A stretch of 64,000 nucleotides of DNA from Gnetum montanum (GCA_015680685.1 MNCI01025456.1:321980-385979), one strand, 5' to 3'; positions 10,982 through 24,102 are shown, counted from the stretch's first letter. Numbers and translations: made by a program. The notes: generated by a model not told the origin, from the sequence alone.

Positions 10982-12850
10982 TGTTGTAACATTTAAGTCA
11001 TTAATGGAATAGAAATAGGATTTTTTGAAATTCAATTTTGTAGTATAATCAAATCAAGCTTTGATGTGCAATATTATTGGCCAATCGAGCTTTAAGTGGA
11101 ACAAGATGAAAGAAAGTGTGATAAATAGATGTTTGACATTGTTCATGTTCAAAAAGCAAAGTTCGGCATATAAAGGTCTTGGGTTTAAGCTTCGAAAGAA
11201 ATTATAAAATCCATTATATAATTGTTTTATTCATTGAAATAACATCAATGTGGTTCATTTCTAAAGAAGGTTTCGAGTTCAAGTTTCAATAAGAAGTGAA
11301 ATGTAAGGCATAATACTAGCACATGAAGAAATTTTCTAGTATAAGTTAGATGGTATTGAGCTCATTTTTAGCTAGCCAATATGCAAAATGATCCATTTGA
11401 GTTTAGAAAATGTTTGTAAATATGAACACACAATTAGTTCAAGCCAAATAGTCCTAGTTCATGAATAGAAAAAAGACCCATTTGACCAAGATAAAATCAA
11501 GAGTTGAATAGTTAATAACTGTATTGGCCAAGTGAAAGATGAAAATATAAAAATAAATAATAGAATATATACTTCACCCTTCTTGCAAAGAGGAGGAAAC
11601 CGATTTTATCCCAATATGAAGCATCAAAATTGATGACTTCATACCCTAAGTCAGTAATTAGCATGAAGAGATCTCAAATTCAAATCTCTACCAAAAATAA
11701 GAATTTTTATATGAGATTAAGGTTTATTTGATGATTTTGGATTTTATCTATGCACAGAGATAACTTCATATCTCAGGATTGGGTTTTCCCAATTTGCAAA
11801 CTAGAGAAAAAGGCATTTATTCTAGTTTATGTTTTTGAATTAAGTAATGGCCACAAGATTCATGGGATACAAAAATGGCTAATTCAGGATAGAAGATAGT
11901 CGAATGGATATATGGTTGATTAGAGAGGAAAAAGCTTTGGCCAAGTGTTCAAATTAGAGAGAAATTGATTTTCCCAAATTTAAACTAGAAGAAAGATCAA
12001 AGTGGAGAAAACTGCACTTAGTCCATTTTCTAACTTTTCTAGGACTCATTTTTTTCATTTCGATTATCCATAAGTCAAACTAGAGAAAATTGCACTTGGT
12101 CCATTTCGTAATCTTGCTAGGACTCATTTCTCCATTTTAGTCATTCATAACTTGAATTAGAGAAAATTGTAATTGGCCCATTTCCTAACCTAGCCAGGAC
12201 TCATTTTTCTCATTTTGGTCATCCATAACCTAAACTAGAGAAAATCATGCTTGGCCCATTTGCTAACTTGGCTAGGACTCATTTTCTCCATTTCATCCAT
12301 CCATAATCCGAATTGGAGAAAACCACACTTGGCTCTTTTCCTAATTTGTCCAGGACTTATTTTCCCCATTTTGGTCATCCATAACCCAAACTAGAGAAAA
12401 TCACATTTGGCTCATTTTACAATTTAGCTAAAATCCATTTTTTCCATTTCAACTCTAGTCTAAATGCCAAGCATTACGCATTGAAAAACATGTGACTTAA
12501 TGACCTAGATATTAAGATTGGTAAATGGTCATCAATCTACTCCCAAAATGGGATGGAATTGATTTTTTCCATTTTGTACCTAGCCCATGAATGGTTTTAG
12601 CAGTTTCAAAGGAAATGATGAAAAAAATTGAAATGCAAAAAATGCATTTTTACCTAATTCATTAAAGGCCCAAAATGAAGAAAACACATCTTTCTCCATT
12701 TCATTGAAAGGTCTAAGATGGAGAAAAGGCCTTCCAAGTCCAATTTAAGGCAAATCTACCCTAATTTAAACATAAATCTAATCAAAGTTTTGGAGTAAAA
12801 AAAAAGAGAGAGAGTGCTCATTATCCCACTTTAAAAGGGGTCTAGCAGAT
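10982..12850 (+). repeat. Probable 3' LTR of the old gypsy element (end not resolved)
   Basis: The start at TGTTGTAAC (10982) is set by the polypurine tract. The far end is not seen: no second copy lies in the window and no clear CA plus target duplication was found. The interval has no coding sequence and includes the 78-bp minisatellite at 12005-12450. The stated end is only the point where a new ORF starts. Confidence 0.4.
12005..12450 (+). repeat. 78-bp minisatellite, about 5.6 copies
   Basis: Units start with GAGAAAA at 12005, 12083, 12160, 12238, 12316 and 12394, so the period is 77-78 bp. Each has a segment like TTGGCCCATTTCCTAA, then AGGACTCATTTT, then CATCCATAA. Units differ by scattered substitutions, so the array is not recent. 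The last unit fades near 12450. Confidence 0.85.
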
Positions 12851-12853
12851 ACC

Positions 12854-14237
12854 ATGGCCAATAATACCAAATTTAACATGAGTTCCTTCTTGTTAGATCA
12901 TGTTTTGGCTACAATATTAAGTCTTGAGAGACTTTGGCCAATTTTTCCTCATTATGCTATGCAAAGACAAGTGAAAAAGAGATGGCCCTATTATGATTTT
13001 TATCTTGTTATTTACCACAGAATATTTTAATGCCTAGGTCCTTGAATTTCTTATGAATATTTTTCATCCACTCTTGTACCAATTCCTTACTGATAGAACT
13101 ATGCCAAGAATGGAACAAGTTGTGGTAGATGAAATTAGAGCTAAGTGTAAAGGAGGAATCTTCGTCCATGCCCATTATATTGAAATACTTATAGGTGGAT
13201 TTGAAGGAAGGCCAAGGAAACTATCACAATTTGTGACCCCTTATTTAACAGCTCTAGAAGTAGGAAGAAAAATGTAGAATAGCTCTTTACAACATCAAGA
13301 TATTGTAGGACAAGTTTTTCCTCTACAAATTGGTTTTTGGTATTTTGAAAATGTTCCTCATATAGTGAATAGAGGGGTCAAATTTGAAAAAGTAGTTTTT
13401 CCTAAAGTAAAACTTAAGTTCTAACAAGGATTTTAGGAAGGCTCATGAACATCAAGAAAATGATGTTATGTATCCTCTGTTGAATGATGAACTGGTGAAT
13501 TTAGCCATGTAGTGGGTAGAGGACAAGCTTAGAAGAACCCTCTCCATAGTTCTGCCTCAACAATAGTGTAGAGGACTCAAATTATTGGCCAGTAGGTGGT
13601 TTGGAAAGAATAATCATATATTGACCAAATGGTTTAGTCAAGTTTAATTGGATAAAATAAAATAAAACTTCATAGCAAATGGTTTTTCATGGAAAATCGG
13701 CAAGCTAGATGAAGCCTTAGATTCAGACACCTTTTCCTAGTTCATAGAAGTAAGGGAGCAAAGTAGGAGGTAGCTAGAAATTATTTCTAGTAAAAGATGC
13801 TACTATCAAAAAAAGAAAATTCACCCTTAGAAATTGTGACCACTGGTACTAGTTCTTCACCATCAAAGGCCCTCACTCTTTTTAGATTTTTCTTTAGGAT
13901 ATATCATCAAGGGAGGGCCAAAATCTATAAAATTCAAAACTACTGAAGGAAAGTTAATCTTTGTGTAGGAGCATATGCTAAGGGCAAATGTATAAGAATA
14001 AGTTATCTTTCAATCCAAAAATGTAGATCTAGAAATAGACAAAACAAAGGTAGCCATGTTCCATCATGAATTGGTAGAAAATTTATTGGTAGTTATTATT
14101 GATTGCTCAAAAATTGCCAATGAAACTATTCAAGAATAGCAACAAGTGATTGAAAGGATGAAGAATATGCATCATTCTATGTAGTTAGATTTTGAAGTAT
14201 TGAAGAATAAGTATGAAGATCAAATAAAGGTATCTAT
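12854..14237 (+). pseudogene. Orphan retroelement-like ORF (globular N-terminus, helical C-terminus)
   Basis: An ATG at 12854 opens about 58 codons, and a further open stretch at 13053-13277 continues in similar style. After a frame change near 13430 a long reading with scattered TAG stops runs to about 14237. The C-terminal third is rich in Glu, Lys, Ile and Val and looks coiled-coil. I do not recognise a family. The size, decay pattern and position suggest a retroelement structural ORF, perhaps gag-like or an extra ORF. It ends exactly where the LTR of B1 begins, so B1 probably inserted in it. Confidence 0.4.
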
Positions 14238-15612
14238 TGTACTTGAAAAATTTGGTCACTAGAAAACTGAAAATCCCAAGTGTAGTTTTAATCCTAGATT
14301 CTAAGGTCCTCTACGAAAGAGGATCTAAGGCACCTTGGATGATCTTGCTAATCACTGAGGGACGTAAAAAGTGTAAATGGGATAAATGAATGATAAGATG
14401 GTATAGATCTAACTTAAAATGAATGCAAAAAATAAAAACTATTATAGTTTGCACAACACATAGAATTGTAAACTTTATTACAATGAAAATATTAAAAATA
14501 AAGAAAGTTCAAGATGTGTACAAATGGTGCTTGAAAGAAAAAGGGGTTCACTTTGATGGATTTTGAAGTCTATTGAAGTCAATAGTTTGCACACCATGGT
14601 CAGCTCCATGATTCAGGTGCTTCCCAACTTCCAAAACTAAAATACATTGTTGGTTCCTTGCATAGATCTATAGTGCTGGTCATAAGGGATTAAGGTATGT
14701 AAATGATTTTTTAGGTAACAAGGGGTATCACACTGGGAGTCTTTATGTCCAAGTAGTTGTACATTGCTCCAAAATCTCACATAATCCTCAAGGTCACAAG
14801 TAGTTTGGGTTGTTAAAGGTTCTCACGCTCAAGAATTGCCAAGAGCTTTTGGCTACCTAAAAATTCAAGAGGATTCCAACCAAAAAGAGCTAAAGAGCTG
14901 AAAGTAAAAAAATCCTATTTTAGGTGTTTAAGATTGGCTTTTATAGGTCATATGACCACTAATTTTAACCTGCAAATTTCTGCCATGATTATTGACAGAT
15001 TGGAATCATGTGTAGGTGTGGAAGGTCTTCACCTCAAGCGTAGTTTTCATTTATGGTAAATTTTGATATGCACAAGGCACCAAAATCATGATGGTTACCA
15101 TAAATAGTAAACAAACTTTTCATCTACACTAGTTTCTCCCATCCAGATTGGTCTTCTAGTAGCAACATTGGAGTTGTAGGAGGAACACTAAAATTCATTG
15201 AAAATGAAAACTCCAACTACTCCAATGCTAGCCTTGATGTGATAACGTTGGCCTTATAGTGACGACACTGGCCATAGTTGGGAAAATGAAAGGTAAACCT
15301 CCCAACACTAGGCATGTGTGCTTTTAGTGTAGTAGCAATTATACCCCCCATAAAACCCATGAAAATGCCAATTTTTGTAGTTCAAAAGGTATTTTTGACC
15401 TTACCAAGCCTAAATATAGATATGGTAGGAAATTTTCCACTTGGGAAGTGAGGCTACAAAAAATTATGAGGCAATTTTCAGCCCCAAAAGTTATAGTATG
15501 TGAAATTGTATTTCATGGATTACAATCTTTACATTTTACATTAAAATTTTAGCCCCTAGTTTAATGGTGATAGTTACAAATTGCAACATGAGATTTCTTG
15601 GTGGTGTTTCAT
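14238..15612 (-). repeat. 3' LTR of B1
   Basis: The low end TGTACTTGAAAAATTTGGTC at 14238 aligns with 32010. The high end is fixed because the minus strand reads TGAAACACCACC directly after a polypurine tract, the same start as the LTRs of B3 (33563 and 41040). A minus-strand TATA box, TATAAAA, is at 14945-14939. Length is about 1,375 bp. Confidence 0.75.
14939..14945 (-). promoter_or_regulatory. TATA box of the B1 3' LTR
   Basis: The minus strand reads CCTATAAAAGCC in mid-LTR. It is the only TATA-like site well placed in this LTR. The equivalent part of the 5' LTR is deleted. Confidence 0.45.
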
Positions 15613-15665
15613 TGGCCCCCTTTTTGTTGATGTTTGGAGGATTTACCCAAGAGACATCAACAAAG
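15613..15665 (-). promoter_or_regulatory. Polypurine tract and adjacent hairpin of B1
   Basis: On the minus strand CAACAAAAAGGGGGCCAA ends at 15613, directly before the LTR. Just before it the arms TTTGTTGATG (15665-15656) and CATCAACAAA (15633-15624) form a 10-bp stem with a 22-nt loop. B3 has the same structure at 40986-41030 with matching changes in both arms. Confidence 0.65.
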
Positions 15666-15899
15666 AACACAAAACACCACTATCAAACCAAGTCCTCATA
15701 GGTCACTATTGTTACAAAGCTTTACAGTTCATTTACTGTGTTGAACAAAGAGAGAGATAGAGAAAGGTCATATAGGCTTGCTTGTTAAAAGGCTTTAGAT
15801 GTTAATTGTTGGCTTGTACCTATTAGATGTAATAGAAGTTTAGATAGGCATGGTTGATCGGATTGGCTAGTTCATTTCCATCCATGTTTGGTATTGTGA

Positions 15900-17100
15900 A
15901 TGCTTCATTGTCATAGGCCTTGATGATTAGAAAATGTCCTTCCTAGTTGGCTGAGAACTTATTCGATGCTCATGGCAGCCTTGAGGACTAGGTCTTCCTC
16001 CTTTATCTTCTACTTGTTTAAGTCATGAAGATGCTATTATGTCTACCTTTGTTGATATCACTCGATGTGAGCAAGTGTTCATACCTACTTCTATTCCATT
16101 GAATCTAGGTCAATAGTATGGAACTCCTTATTCTACTCATCATTAATGAAGTCTGATAGGGCTACTCTGAGTAATGGAACCTACAATTTAGGAGGAAAAA
16201 CAACTCCAGAATTGTAAACCAAATTATATGGGATTACACTAGTTATGGTTCGATAGGTTGCTCTGTAGGCCCAAAGTGCGTGGACAAGTTGCTCATTCCA
16301 CTTGCATTTACTATTGTCCAACATCATTTTTAGTAAGTTTATGATGGCCTTGTTGTTGGCTTCATCTTGTCCATTAGCTTGAGGGTAGTAAGACGAAATG
16401 AATGCTCGATGCCTAAGTCTTGACAAAAGGCTTGCATTTTTTGGCTACTAAATTATGGTCCATTATCTATGACTATGGTTATAGGTATGCCAAAATGGGC
16501 TACTATGTTGTCAAGTATGAATCTATAGACTTGTTGAGCTGTTTTTTTCCTTAGGGGAATAGCTTCAACCCACTTTGTAAAGTATTTGGATGCAGTAATG
16601 ATGAAACTATGCCGTATAGAGGACCTAGGCATTATAGGTCTGATAATGTCAAGCCCCCACCATTGAAATAACCAAGTTATCTAGGTAGTGTGTAACTCAG
16701 TTGGTGGCACGTGTATAAGGTTACTATGTCATTGATAGGTATCACAACTTTTAACTTTCTAGAGGTAGTCACTTTCCATATAGGACTAGTAATAATCTAG
16801 TCATCTAATCTTAGAAACCATGGCTCTAGGTCCTATATGTCCTCCACATACACCCTCATGAACTTGCTCAAGGATTGTGCAAGCTTCGATTTTGCCCAAG
16901 CACACTAACATAAGACCATTAACATAATGTATTATAGCCTACAACAACATACTATTTTGACCTTTTACATATGACATCCTTTTGAGAAGTAGTCAGGCCT
17001 TGTGGAGATTAACCATGCATAAGGTAGAACTTAATATAATAATATATCGTCATACTAGTTCTTTTGAGGAGCAATGTTGATAGAGGCTATAGAGTCACCT
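15900..17100 (-). pseudogene. Integrase of B1 (Tat-like), decayed
   Basis: The minus strand reads a retroviral-type integrase that would join element cDNA to the chromosome. Visible in order are G-L-D-I-I-x-P with the first catalytic Asp (near 16645), I-D-N-G-P with the second Asp (near 16465), and Y-Y-P-Q-A-N-G-Q-D-E-A-N-N-K with the catalytic Glu (near 16375). The typical W-A-Y-R-A-T-Y-R-T and L-V-Y follow, all within the open stretch 16426-16181. Stops and frame breaks are frequent elsewhere, and the N-terminal zinc region is hard to read. The YPQANGQ and WAYR pattern fits Tat-lineage elements. Neighbouring RNase H lies directly upstream. Confidence 0.75.
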
Positions 17101-17289
17101 TCAATGTACTACGTGATGGAAATAACATAGTTCATAGTTAAGGATGGTAACTTGCTAAACACATTGGGCATCACACTTAGGGCTAAGGTCACAATGGCAT
17201 TGGCTAATGTGTTCTTATTTTAGGGTACATGTTGGATAGCAATGTTTGTAAATTATTGCATTAATTTCTTGCCTAGGTCACACTAAGCT

Positions 17290-17890
17290 TGTAAATTCTT
17301 GGCTTTGTATGCATAAACCTCTGTTAGTTGGTTAACCACAAATTATGAATCACGTTTAATCATTAGGCATTTGATTCCTAGGTCATGAGCTACAATCATT
17401 TCCTTGATCAATCCTTCATACTCTGCCATGTTGTTGGTACATGGGAATTAAAAATAGTAGGCGAAGGATTGGATTTCACCAGAAGGTAATGTTATGATGG
17501 CATTGGCATTGGTCCCATGGGCAGTTGAAGCTTCATCAAAGTGCATGATTATCTCATAGTCCTCAAGCACATCACTAACAATGTTGATATGCTCATTGGA
17601 AAATTCAAGGTCAATGGCTGCATGATCTTCTATTAGGGAAGTAGTAAGTTTTGCAACCATAGCTTGACCTTTCATCAAGGCTTGAGAGATGTAATGCATG
17701 TTAAACTCTGCTATTATGGATTTCCAATGGGTCATATGACTACTTTCATAGATATTGGTCATTATGACTCTAAGCATGTTGTCCTTGCAAATGTGTTAAC
17801 TTGGCTCCTAAATAGGCAGTATCTCCACTTCTTCAATGAGAAGACTATTGCTAGAAAATACTTCTCCACATTGGTGTATCTAGCCTCATA
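17290..17890 (-). pseudogene. RNase H domain of B1
   Basis: Between RT and integrase the minus strand reads M-H-F-D-E-A-S (first acidic residue, near 17545), then I-I-T-L-P-S-G-E, then T-N-N-M-A-E-Y-E-G-L-I (acidic pair, near 17430). This matches the RNase H type found after RT in Tat elements, which degrades the RNA strand during reverse transcription. The best open part is 17777-17448; a TAA then interrupts it. The catalytic acids that can be seen are present, but the gene is not functional. Confidence 0.7.
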
Positions 17891-19330
17891 GTCAATTAAG
17901 GCATGGTTTAGGTAGTATACTGGCAACTTTGCTCCATCATCTCATTTTTGACAAACTAAAGAGGCAATGGATGCATTAGAGATAACAAGGTAGATGTAGA
18001 AAGGTTTATTTTTTTATAGCAAATAAATTGTGGATGATTATGTCAACTCTTACTTAAGGTTTTCAAAGGCTTCTTAGCATTGAGTCATCTGCTCATAGTG
18101 AAATCCTTTCTTAAGCAAATGTTGCATGTGTTGTAACTTATCCGTAAGCTTGGCAATGAACCTACAAATAAATTGTTATCTACCTTGTAGTCCCCAAAGC
18201 TCCATAAGGTTGGTTGGTGCTACCAAGTTGGATATTATCTTAACCTTATTAGGATTGACATGCATTCCTGCTTTAGATACTACAAAACCAAGCATCTTAC
18301 CAGTTTTAACACCAAAGACACACTTATTGGGATTAAGCCTAAGCTCATACTTGAGGCATCATTTCAGCACAAGGTCAAGGTCATGTGCATGGTCATGGGC
18401 CATTTTGGATTTGATGACTATATCATCCACATAGTCATTAAGAAATCCTAGCATATAATCGCTAAAGATGTATGTCATTACTTGTTGATAAGTGGCTCCT
18501 GCATTCTTTAGACCAAAGGACATCATGGGGTAACAAAAGGTTTCCTAAGGGTTCATGAAGGTCATACATAGTTGATGCTCTAGGTTAATCCTAACTTGGT
18601 TGCATCCTGAAAACCCATCCATAAAGGATAATAAGGTAGTTGTAGTATCGATAAGTTGGTTAATACTAGAAAAATGGAAATCATCATTGATGGTTACCTT
18701 ATTCAGGTCTCGAAAATCAATACATATATGTATACTCCCATTTTCTTATGGACTACCACCATGTTGGATACCCATTTCGTGTAATTGATAACTTGAATGA
18801 GATTAGCTTGATATAGTTTTGTGATTTCATCATGAATTGCCATGCTAAATCTGGTCTAATCTTATGAACTTTGTGCTTAACTAGTTTAATACTAGGATTG
18901 AGTATGATGTTATGATACACTAGGCATGGGTCAAGACCTAGCATATCTTCATATGACTAGGAAAATACCTTAATGTTGTCTTGGAGGACCTTGGTGATGT
19001 CTTGAGCTTGTTGAGGTTCAAGTGAGGAACTTAGTTTTAGTGTTTTCTTCTCATCATTGTGTGTCATGATAAGAACCTCAACTAGAGAGCTTTCAATGAT
19101 ATCACCATCCTCAAGATAAAGGATTTTATCTAGGCCTTCTAGCCACTTGAGAGGTTTCTCTATAGAGGCTATGTGGTCAACAAGACTCTCAGGATCAAGA
19201 TTTAGGCAATGAAGGTTAATAAAACATTTAACATCACTGTGGGATCCACTTAGTCTCAAAGGAAAATTGATTTCATTCCAAGTGTCCATACTCCAATCTT
19301 GCATATCAACCATAAGCATATTAAGTGACA
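17891..19330 (-). pseudogene. Reverse transcriptase of B1
   Basis: The minus strand reads a Ty3/gypsy RT in order. S-Y-E-D-M-L-G-L-D-P lies near 18950, then I-D-F-R-D-L-N-K, and F-M-D-G-F-S-G-x-N-Q near 18600. The active site Y-V-D-D-I-V-I-K-S is near 18440-18415, with L-N-P-N-K-C-x-F-G-V and L-G-F-V-V-S-K-x-G-M near 18300. The opening S-Y-E-D-M-x-G-L-D-P and the YVDDIVIKS box are typical of Tat elements. Stops, mostly TAG, are scattered. The frame upstream (19415-18957) gives the usual N-terminal extension. Protease is not directly upstream; it lies 8 kb away beyond the antisense gene, so the polyprotein is split. Confidence 0.8.
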
Positions 19331-19429
19331 CTTGAGTGATAAAATAAGTAAATAAAGCCAAAATAACGTAAAATACTCTAAGAATAATGCATGGATAAGC
19401 CAAAATGCATTGCATCGATGGTGAAACAT

Positions 19430-21210
19430 GGTTTAAACAAGGCTACTAAGGTTACAAGAGGTAGTTGAAACAAATGGGATGAAACAAAGGCTAAACAAGG
19501 TCAAATGAAGGCCATATGATGGTGGAATGAAGCCAAATTAAGGTCAAATGATGATCATACTTCATTTAATGTTATTGTTTAAGAGAAAAACATGGCTAGT
19601 GGAGGCCATATAAGGGGATTTAAGGTAGATAAGGTGCATTGAAGGCTAAATAGCATGAAATGAGGTTCAGCAAGGGCCAAATGATGGCCAACTATGGTTA
19701 GGTGATGACCAAATGATGGTTGAGCCCCATCAAATGATGTAGAATAAGGCCAATCAAGGTCATAGCAAGGTGAAACAACATGGAATAATGTCAAGTCATG
19801 TCAATCAAGGTAAAATGATGTCAAATGATGGAAACATTTGATTGGACAGGGCTCAAATGTTGCTAAAATGATGAAAATTAAACCAAATGACACCAAATGA
19901 TCAATCAATAAAGGCCAACAATGTTTAACAAGGTCAAAACATCATGTAACAAGGCCAAAAATTCAAGGTGGAAAACATGTAATAAAAGATGGTCAATACT
20001 AGTCAATCAAAGTTTTTTTCTAGTTTTAGGCCTTAACGGGCCATGGTATGAGGTTGCAGGGTTGACAATGGATTTTGGACACTTAGAAAGGTTGTTTTGA
20101 GGTTGTTTAATGTTAAAATTAAGGCTTCTTTAGGCAACCATGTTGGCCAGTGTGGGTAGGATATGCCCCAACATGGATAGTATGAAAATGTAATTTTATG
20201 AGTTTATTATGATGAGTTTTGGGTTCCTAATGGCCTATATGGTTAAGGTAGTGCACCAAGGATGAAGATTCTTCAATTTTGATGTTAATGTGACCCTCTA
20301 GAATTCATAAATGCAACATGGAACCATCAGTCATGTTGGGACTATGCTAGCCATCATGGCCCCAGTGTGGGTACATGGAAAACATTGAATTTATGTCATC
20401 CCAAGGTCGAAATTGATGTATATGAACTTCCTAGGGTAGCCTAGGATCATGAGGGTTGGAACTAGTGGTTTTGAAGTTAAAATATGTAACTAAAAATGGA
20501 TCTTGGGATCTTACCCCCTAGAGCTACATTGGCCAATGTAACTGGGGGTGGTCCTAGTGTGGATAGGCTAAACGTGGCATTTTTATGAATAAAATAGGAT
20601 CAAATTACAATTTGTTTCAATGTTTTGAGGTTGTATGCTTCCACAGTTGATTTTTGAGGTCATTTGGTCAAGGTTATGTGTGTAAAACCACTTTGGGGAT
20701 CCAACTACACTAGAGCCATGCAGGCCAGTATGGCTATGGCACCCTTTAGTGTGGTTACACTTGTTTTTTATTTCTTGGTGAGTTTTGGAGGTCAATTGAC
20801 CAAGTTCTTGAGCTCATAGGGTCACTATTATTCATGGTTAAGGTTTAGGCTTGTAATTGTTGATGTTGAGGATTGTTTAAGTCTTGGCATGGTCATTCCC
20901 CATGGACTATGTTGTTTAGTGTAGTCCTAGTATGGATGAAGGGGTATGATAAGTTTTTTGCCATTTTTCATTTAGTTTTCAAGGTTTTGGGCTTTTTGGA
21001 GGCTTTTACAAGATTCTAGGGTTGGGATAATGCATTGAAATGTCATTTAGGCTTATTTATGTCCTATTTTTGGCTTCTCATAGAGCATCCATGCTGGGAC
21101 TACGTTGGCCAGTGTAGATGGAAGCTTCCTTAGCATGAATAAGGTGGTTGTGATGAAATTTAACTTATTTTAACTTATTATTTGGTGCACTAGGGTTACT
21201 GTTGGCAACT
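19430..21210. other. Non-coding spacer of B1 with repeated short motifs
   Basis: No coding frame is recognised. Bases 19440-19990 are a loose cluster of CAAATGATGG and CAAGGTCA variants. At about 20025-20050 a CTAGTTTTAGGCC block occurs like those at 27085-27185. Between 20100 and 21120, variants of TTGGCCAGTGTGG recur. Similar GCTAGCCT/TTGGC words recur in the B1 leader at 31150-31870 and in the LTR near 15160-15320. Confidence 0.5.
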
Positions 21211-22940
21211 ATTTAGGATTGCCAATGTTTGAGGCCTTCGATCTTGTGATTGGGATCACAGGATGCGAAGATGTTCTTCAAATAGGGTTTAGGTACTTAT
21301 TGGTCTCTAACAACATCAAGGTCCAAATACCTTCAAATAGAATTAGTGGTTATGAAACAAACTAAATGTGAATATGTGTTTGTTGTTATGAATGTTGAAA
21401 TGGTTGGGTTGTGTATGAAGCTGTAACTGGTTATCATAAAAGAAATTCACCTAACTTTGTCAAATACTATAAGTTGTTGAAGGTTCCTATTTTTTCAAAT
21501 CACTTAGTCTATATAGTCCCTATAACACATTACTTGTAACAAATAAAATTTCATAAAAATGTTTGAGCACAATTTTTTCAATCTACTCCTAATTTTTCCT
21601 AGAGACAAAATTCCACAAGAAAACTAGAAATAGAGCGAGATTCAATGGGTTTTAGAAAGAGAAAAGAAAAGAAAGTAAATTTTTGTGGGATCTCAAACAT
21701 TTATGCAAGATAAATTGACATGAGGAAATACTTTGCAATAAAGGTATTTCATATTCAATTTATTAAGAATCATCTAAGCCCTTTGAGCTCAACAAGAAAT
21801 TTCATAAAAGACACTCTATTTAACTACCAAAACTCTTTGTAAATGACAAAGTAGAAGCTTTGATTTGACTAGTTAATGTTGGTTAGGAATTGCAAAAAAT
21901 AGAACTTCTAGAAAAATTTGACACAAGATTGAAATATTAAGGCAATAAAATTCAAAAATAAAGAAGATATTTTAATCATCTTGAAGTATCAAAGATTTTC
22001 TACATTCCTTAAACTCAAATAGGTAATTTCTACAAGAAATTACAATTAAATTGCTCAAGATGCTTTTTAAATACAACATAAGCTCTTATTTGGCAAAACC
22101 TAATAGAAGTCTAATATTGCACAAAAACATAGCTATAAAGGCAACCTAGAAAAATCCAAAAATTAAATGCCAAGCATGATACTATCCAAACCATTAGCTA
22201 AGTAACTAAAACAAAATAGGAAGAAATGAACTCATAGGATTAAAACAAAGTAGCTAAATTGATGCCTTTAGCAAGTCATGCTTCACAATAAATCTAAAAA
22301 AATTCTTCAAAGTTACTTCTTCCCCCCAAACCTTTCTCCTTTTTTTCTACCTTTGAAGGCTCTTTTATAGTGACCTTAGGGTAGTTGCAACAACATGAGA
22401 AGTTAAGGGTTTACAAATATATAGGAGATTAATTCATAACCACCCTAAGAAGTTATAACTTTCATGAGAAGTTTAAGCTGTAGTTGGCACATATCCTTTC
22501 CAATAAATAACTTATAAATCTTCTATTTTATTTTTCTTAATACTTTTGAGGCTTTATCCTTAATATGATCTCTCCATTTTTGGCACATCAACCCTTATAA
22601 TATATCTTCCTATGGGGCAGAAATAGTTTTATGCTTTTAAAGCAAAGATAACTATAATTCAAGGTATCTTCTTCAATTCTAGGTCACCCAAATACAATTG
22701 CTAGATACCTAATATATAGTTGTTCATATTTAATCATTATATTTTATTCTTCCTTCCATATCATGGTTTCATCTTATGATTATTTCTTTGGTCATTTTAT
22801 AATTCCATACCAAAACCCTAATGCAAATATGTGTAATGCAAAACCATAATATTTTGGAAAATAATCTTAGGTGCTAGTGGAAATGAAAAGTTGCAACAGT
22901 AAACATGGCTAAATTGCTAGTAAGTAGCCACAATGTACTT
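21211..22940 (-). other. Interval of unclear origin, possibly a solo LTR inside B1
   Basis: Sequence style changes here and the TTGGCCAGTGTGG words stop, then one returns near 23020. A minus-strand TATA-like site, CTATAAAAGAGCC, lies near 22377. No coding sequence is seen. No second copy, target duplication or clear TG/CA ends were found, so the solo-LTR reading is only a suggestion. Confidence 0.25.
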
Positions 22941-24102
22941 TCACACACTCCATCAACACTATGTGCCTGTATAGGGGAGCAACCACTTGTTCATAGCTCC
23001 ATCTTTGCCTCCATGTCCAGTGTGGTAGTGTATCATCTTTGATCAATTTTTTAAACACCACTCTACAACATGCAAGGTTGTAAAAACAACACTGTCATAT
23101 GCAAAAATAATTTTCTATGAATTTTTTGTAGACTAGTACACGGTGAGATTTTGGGTTTTCATTATTTTACCCTCTCTAAATTGGGTAGCATTGACAATCG
23201 GAAGAATTTTTTAAGCCAATGGCCTAGCTTCCTAGGGATGGATAGGGGTCTTAGGGAGGGTTTAGCATTGATTTTGACATTCTGAAAAAGTTTTCTTATT
23301 TTTTGATAGTGATGTACTATAGCCATTTTCTGCAATTTGTGAAATTTTGCAAAATTGTGTGGAATTTTGTTATGATTTTGGTTTGTTGTTTAAATTTTTC
23401 CTAAGCTTGTAGCTACAACTTTGATGTTACATTTTGTTTATTTTTGTGTGTACATAGTCCATAGACTTAGAAAAAATGTATTAGTTCTAATTTTTCATTT
23501 TTATCCATGTGCAAAATACCTTATAAAGTTGCAGTTTTGGCTGTTAAAGCTACAAATTTCCTTGGCTGTATAGGCAGCATTGGTGTCATGTTTTGGTATA
23601 TTTTGTGTAAAATTGAAAGGTCCTATGGTTATTTACATTCTATATTTTGGTTTTCAATAGTCACTTGAATTTTTTAAAATCTTTAACTACCCCACTTTGA
23701 GTTTTCACTAGAGCTAGTTTCATTGTTAACTAGGACTTTTAGTAAAAATTTTGCAAAATTCAAGTCAACTTCTTATGACATTTGTTTGGGCACAAGCTAG
23801 TTTTCATGGCTTCAATATTTATACATTAAAAATATTAATAATTTTTTATGCATATTTAACCATAAAACTGATATCGGTTGTTGGTGGGCTCCTTGGTTCT
23901 ATTTCATTGTTATATGCAAATTGTTCATATTTTTGGTTACTATCTTGTTTTAGTCCAAAGTGTCAAAAACTATGAATTCTGTTGTTTATTTTAAGTTGTA
24001 ACATTGACATTGAGGTTTTAGTAATTTTAGTTATTTAACATTTGTTCATATTTGGTTATGGTTATCCATGGTTCCAATGGCTATTGTTGTTGTCTTATGT
24101 AG
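22941..24102. other. AT-rich non-coding stretch upstream of the antisense gene
   Basis: It is T-rich on the plus strand with no convincing ORF. It directly precedes the first recognisable exon of the plus-strand gene and ends in a good 3' splice-site context, TTGTTGTCTTATGTAG at 24087-24102. It may therefore hold a first exon, promoter or intron of that gene. I cannot identify an upstream exon. Confidence 0.4.

Noticed and set aside
18126-18788. Plus-strand open frames at 18126-18788
   Set aside because: They are shadows of the minus-strand RT of B1, whose YVDD motif and flanking blocks are clear.
19440-19990. Tandem satellite array of CAAATGATGG words
   Set aside because: Spacing is irregular and units cannot be aligned, so it is described as a loose cluster only.
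21211-22940. Solo LTR call
   Set aside because: A TATA-like site and a change of sequence style are not enough; no duplication, paired copy or clean ends were found.
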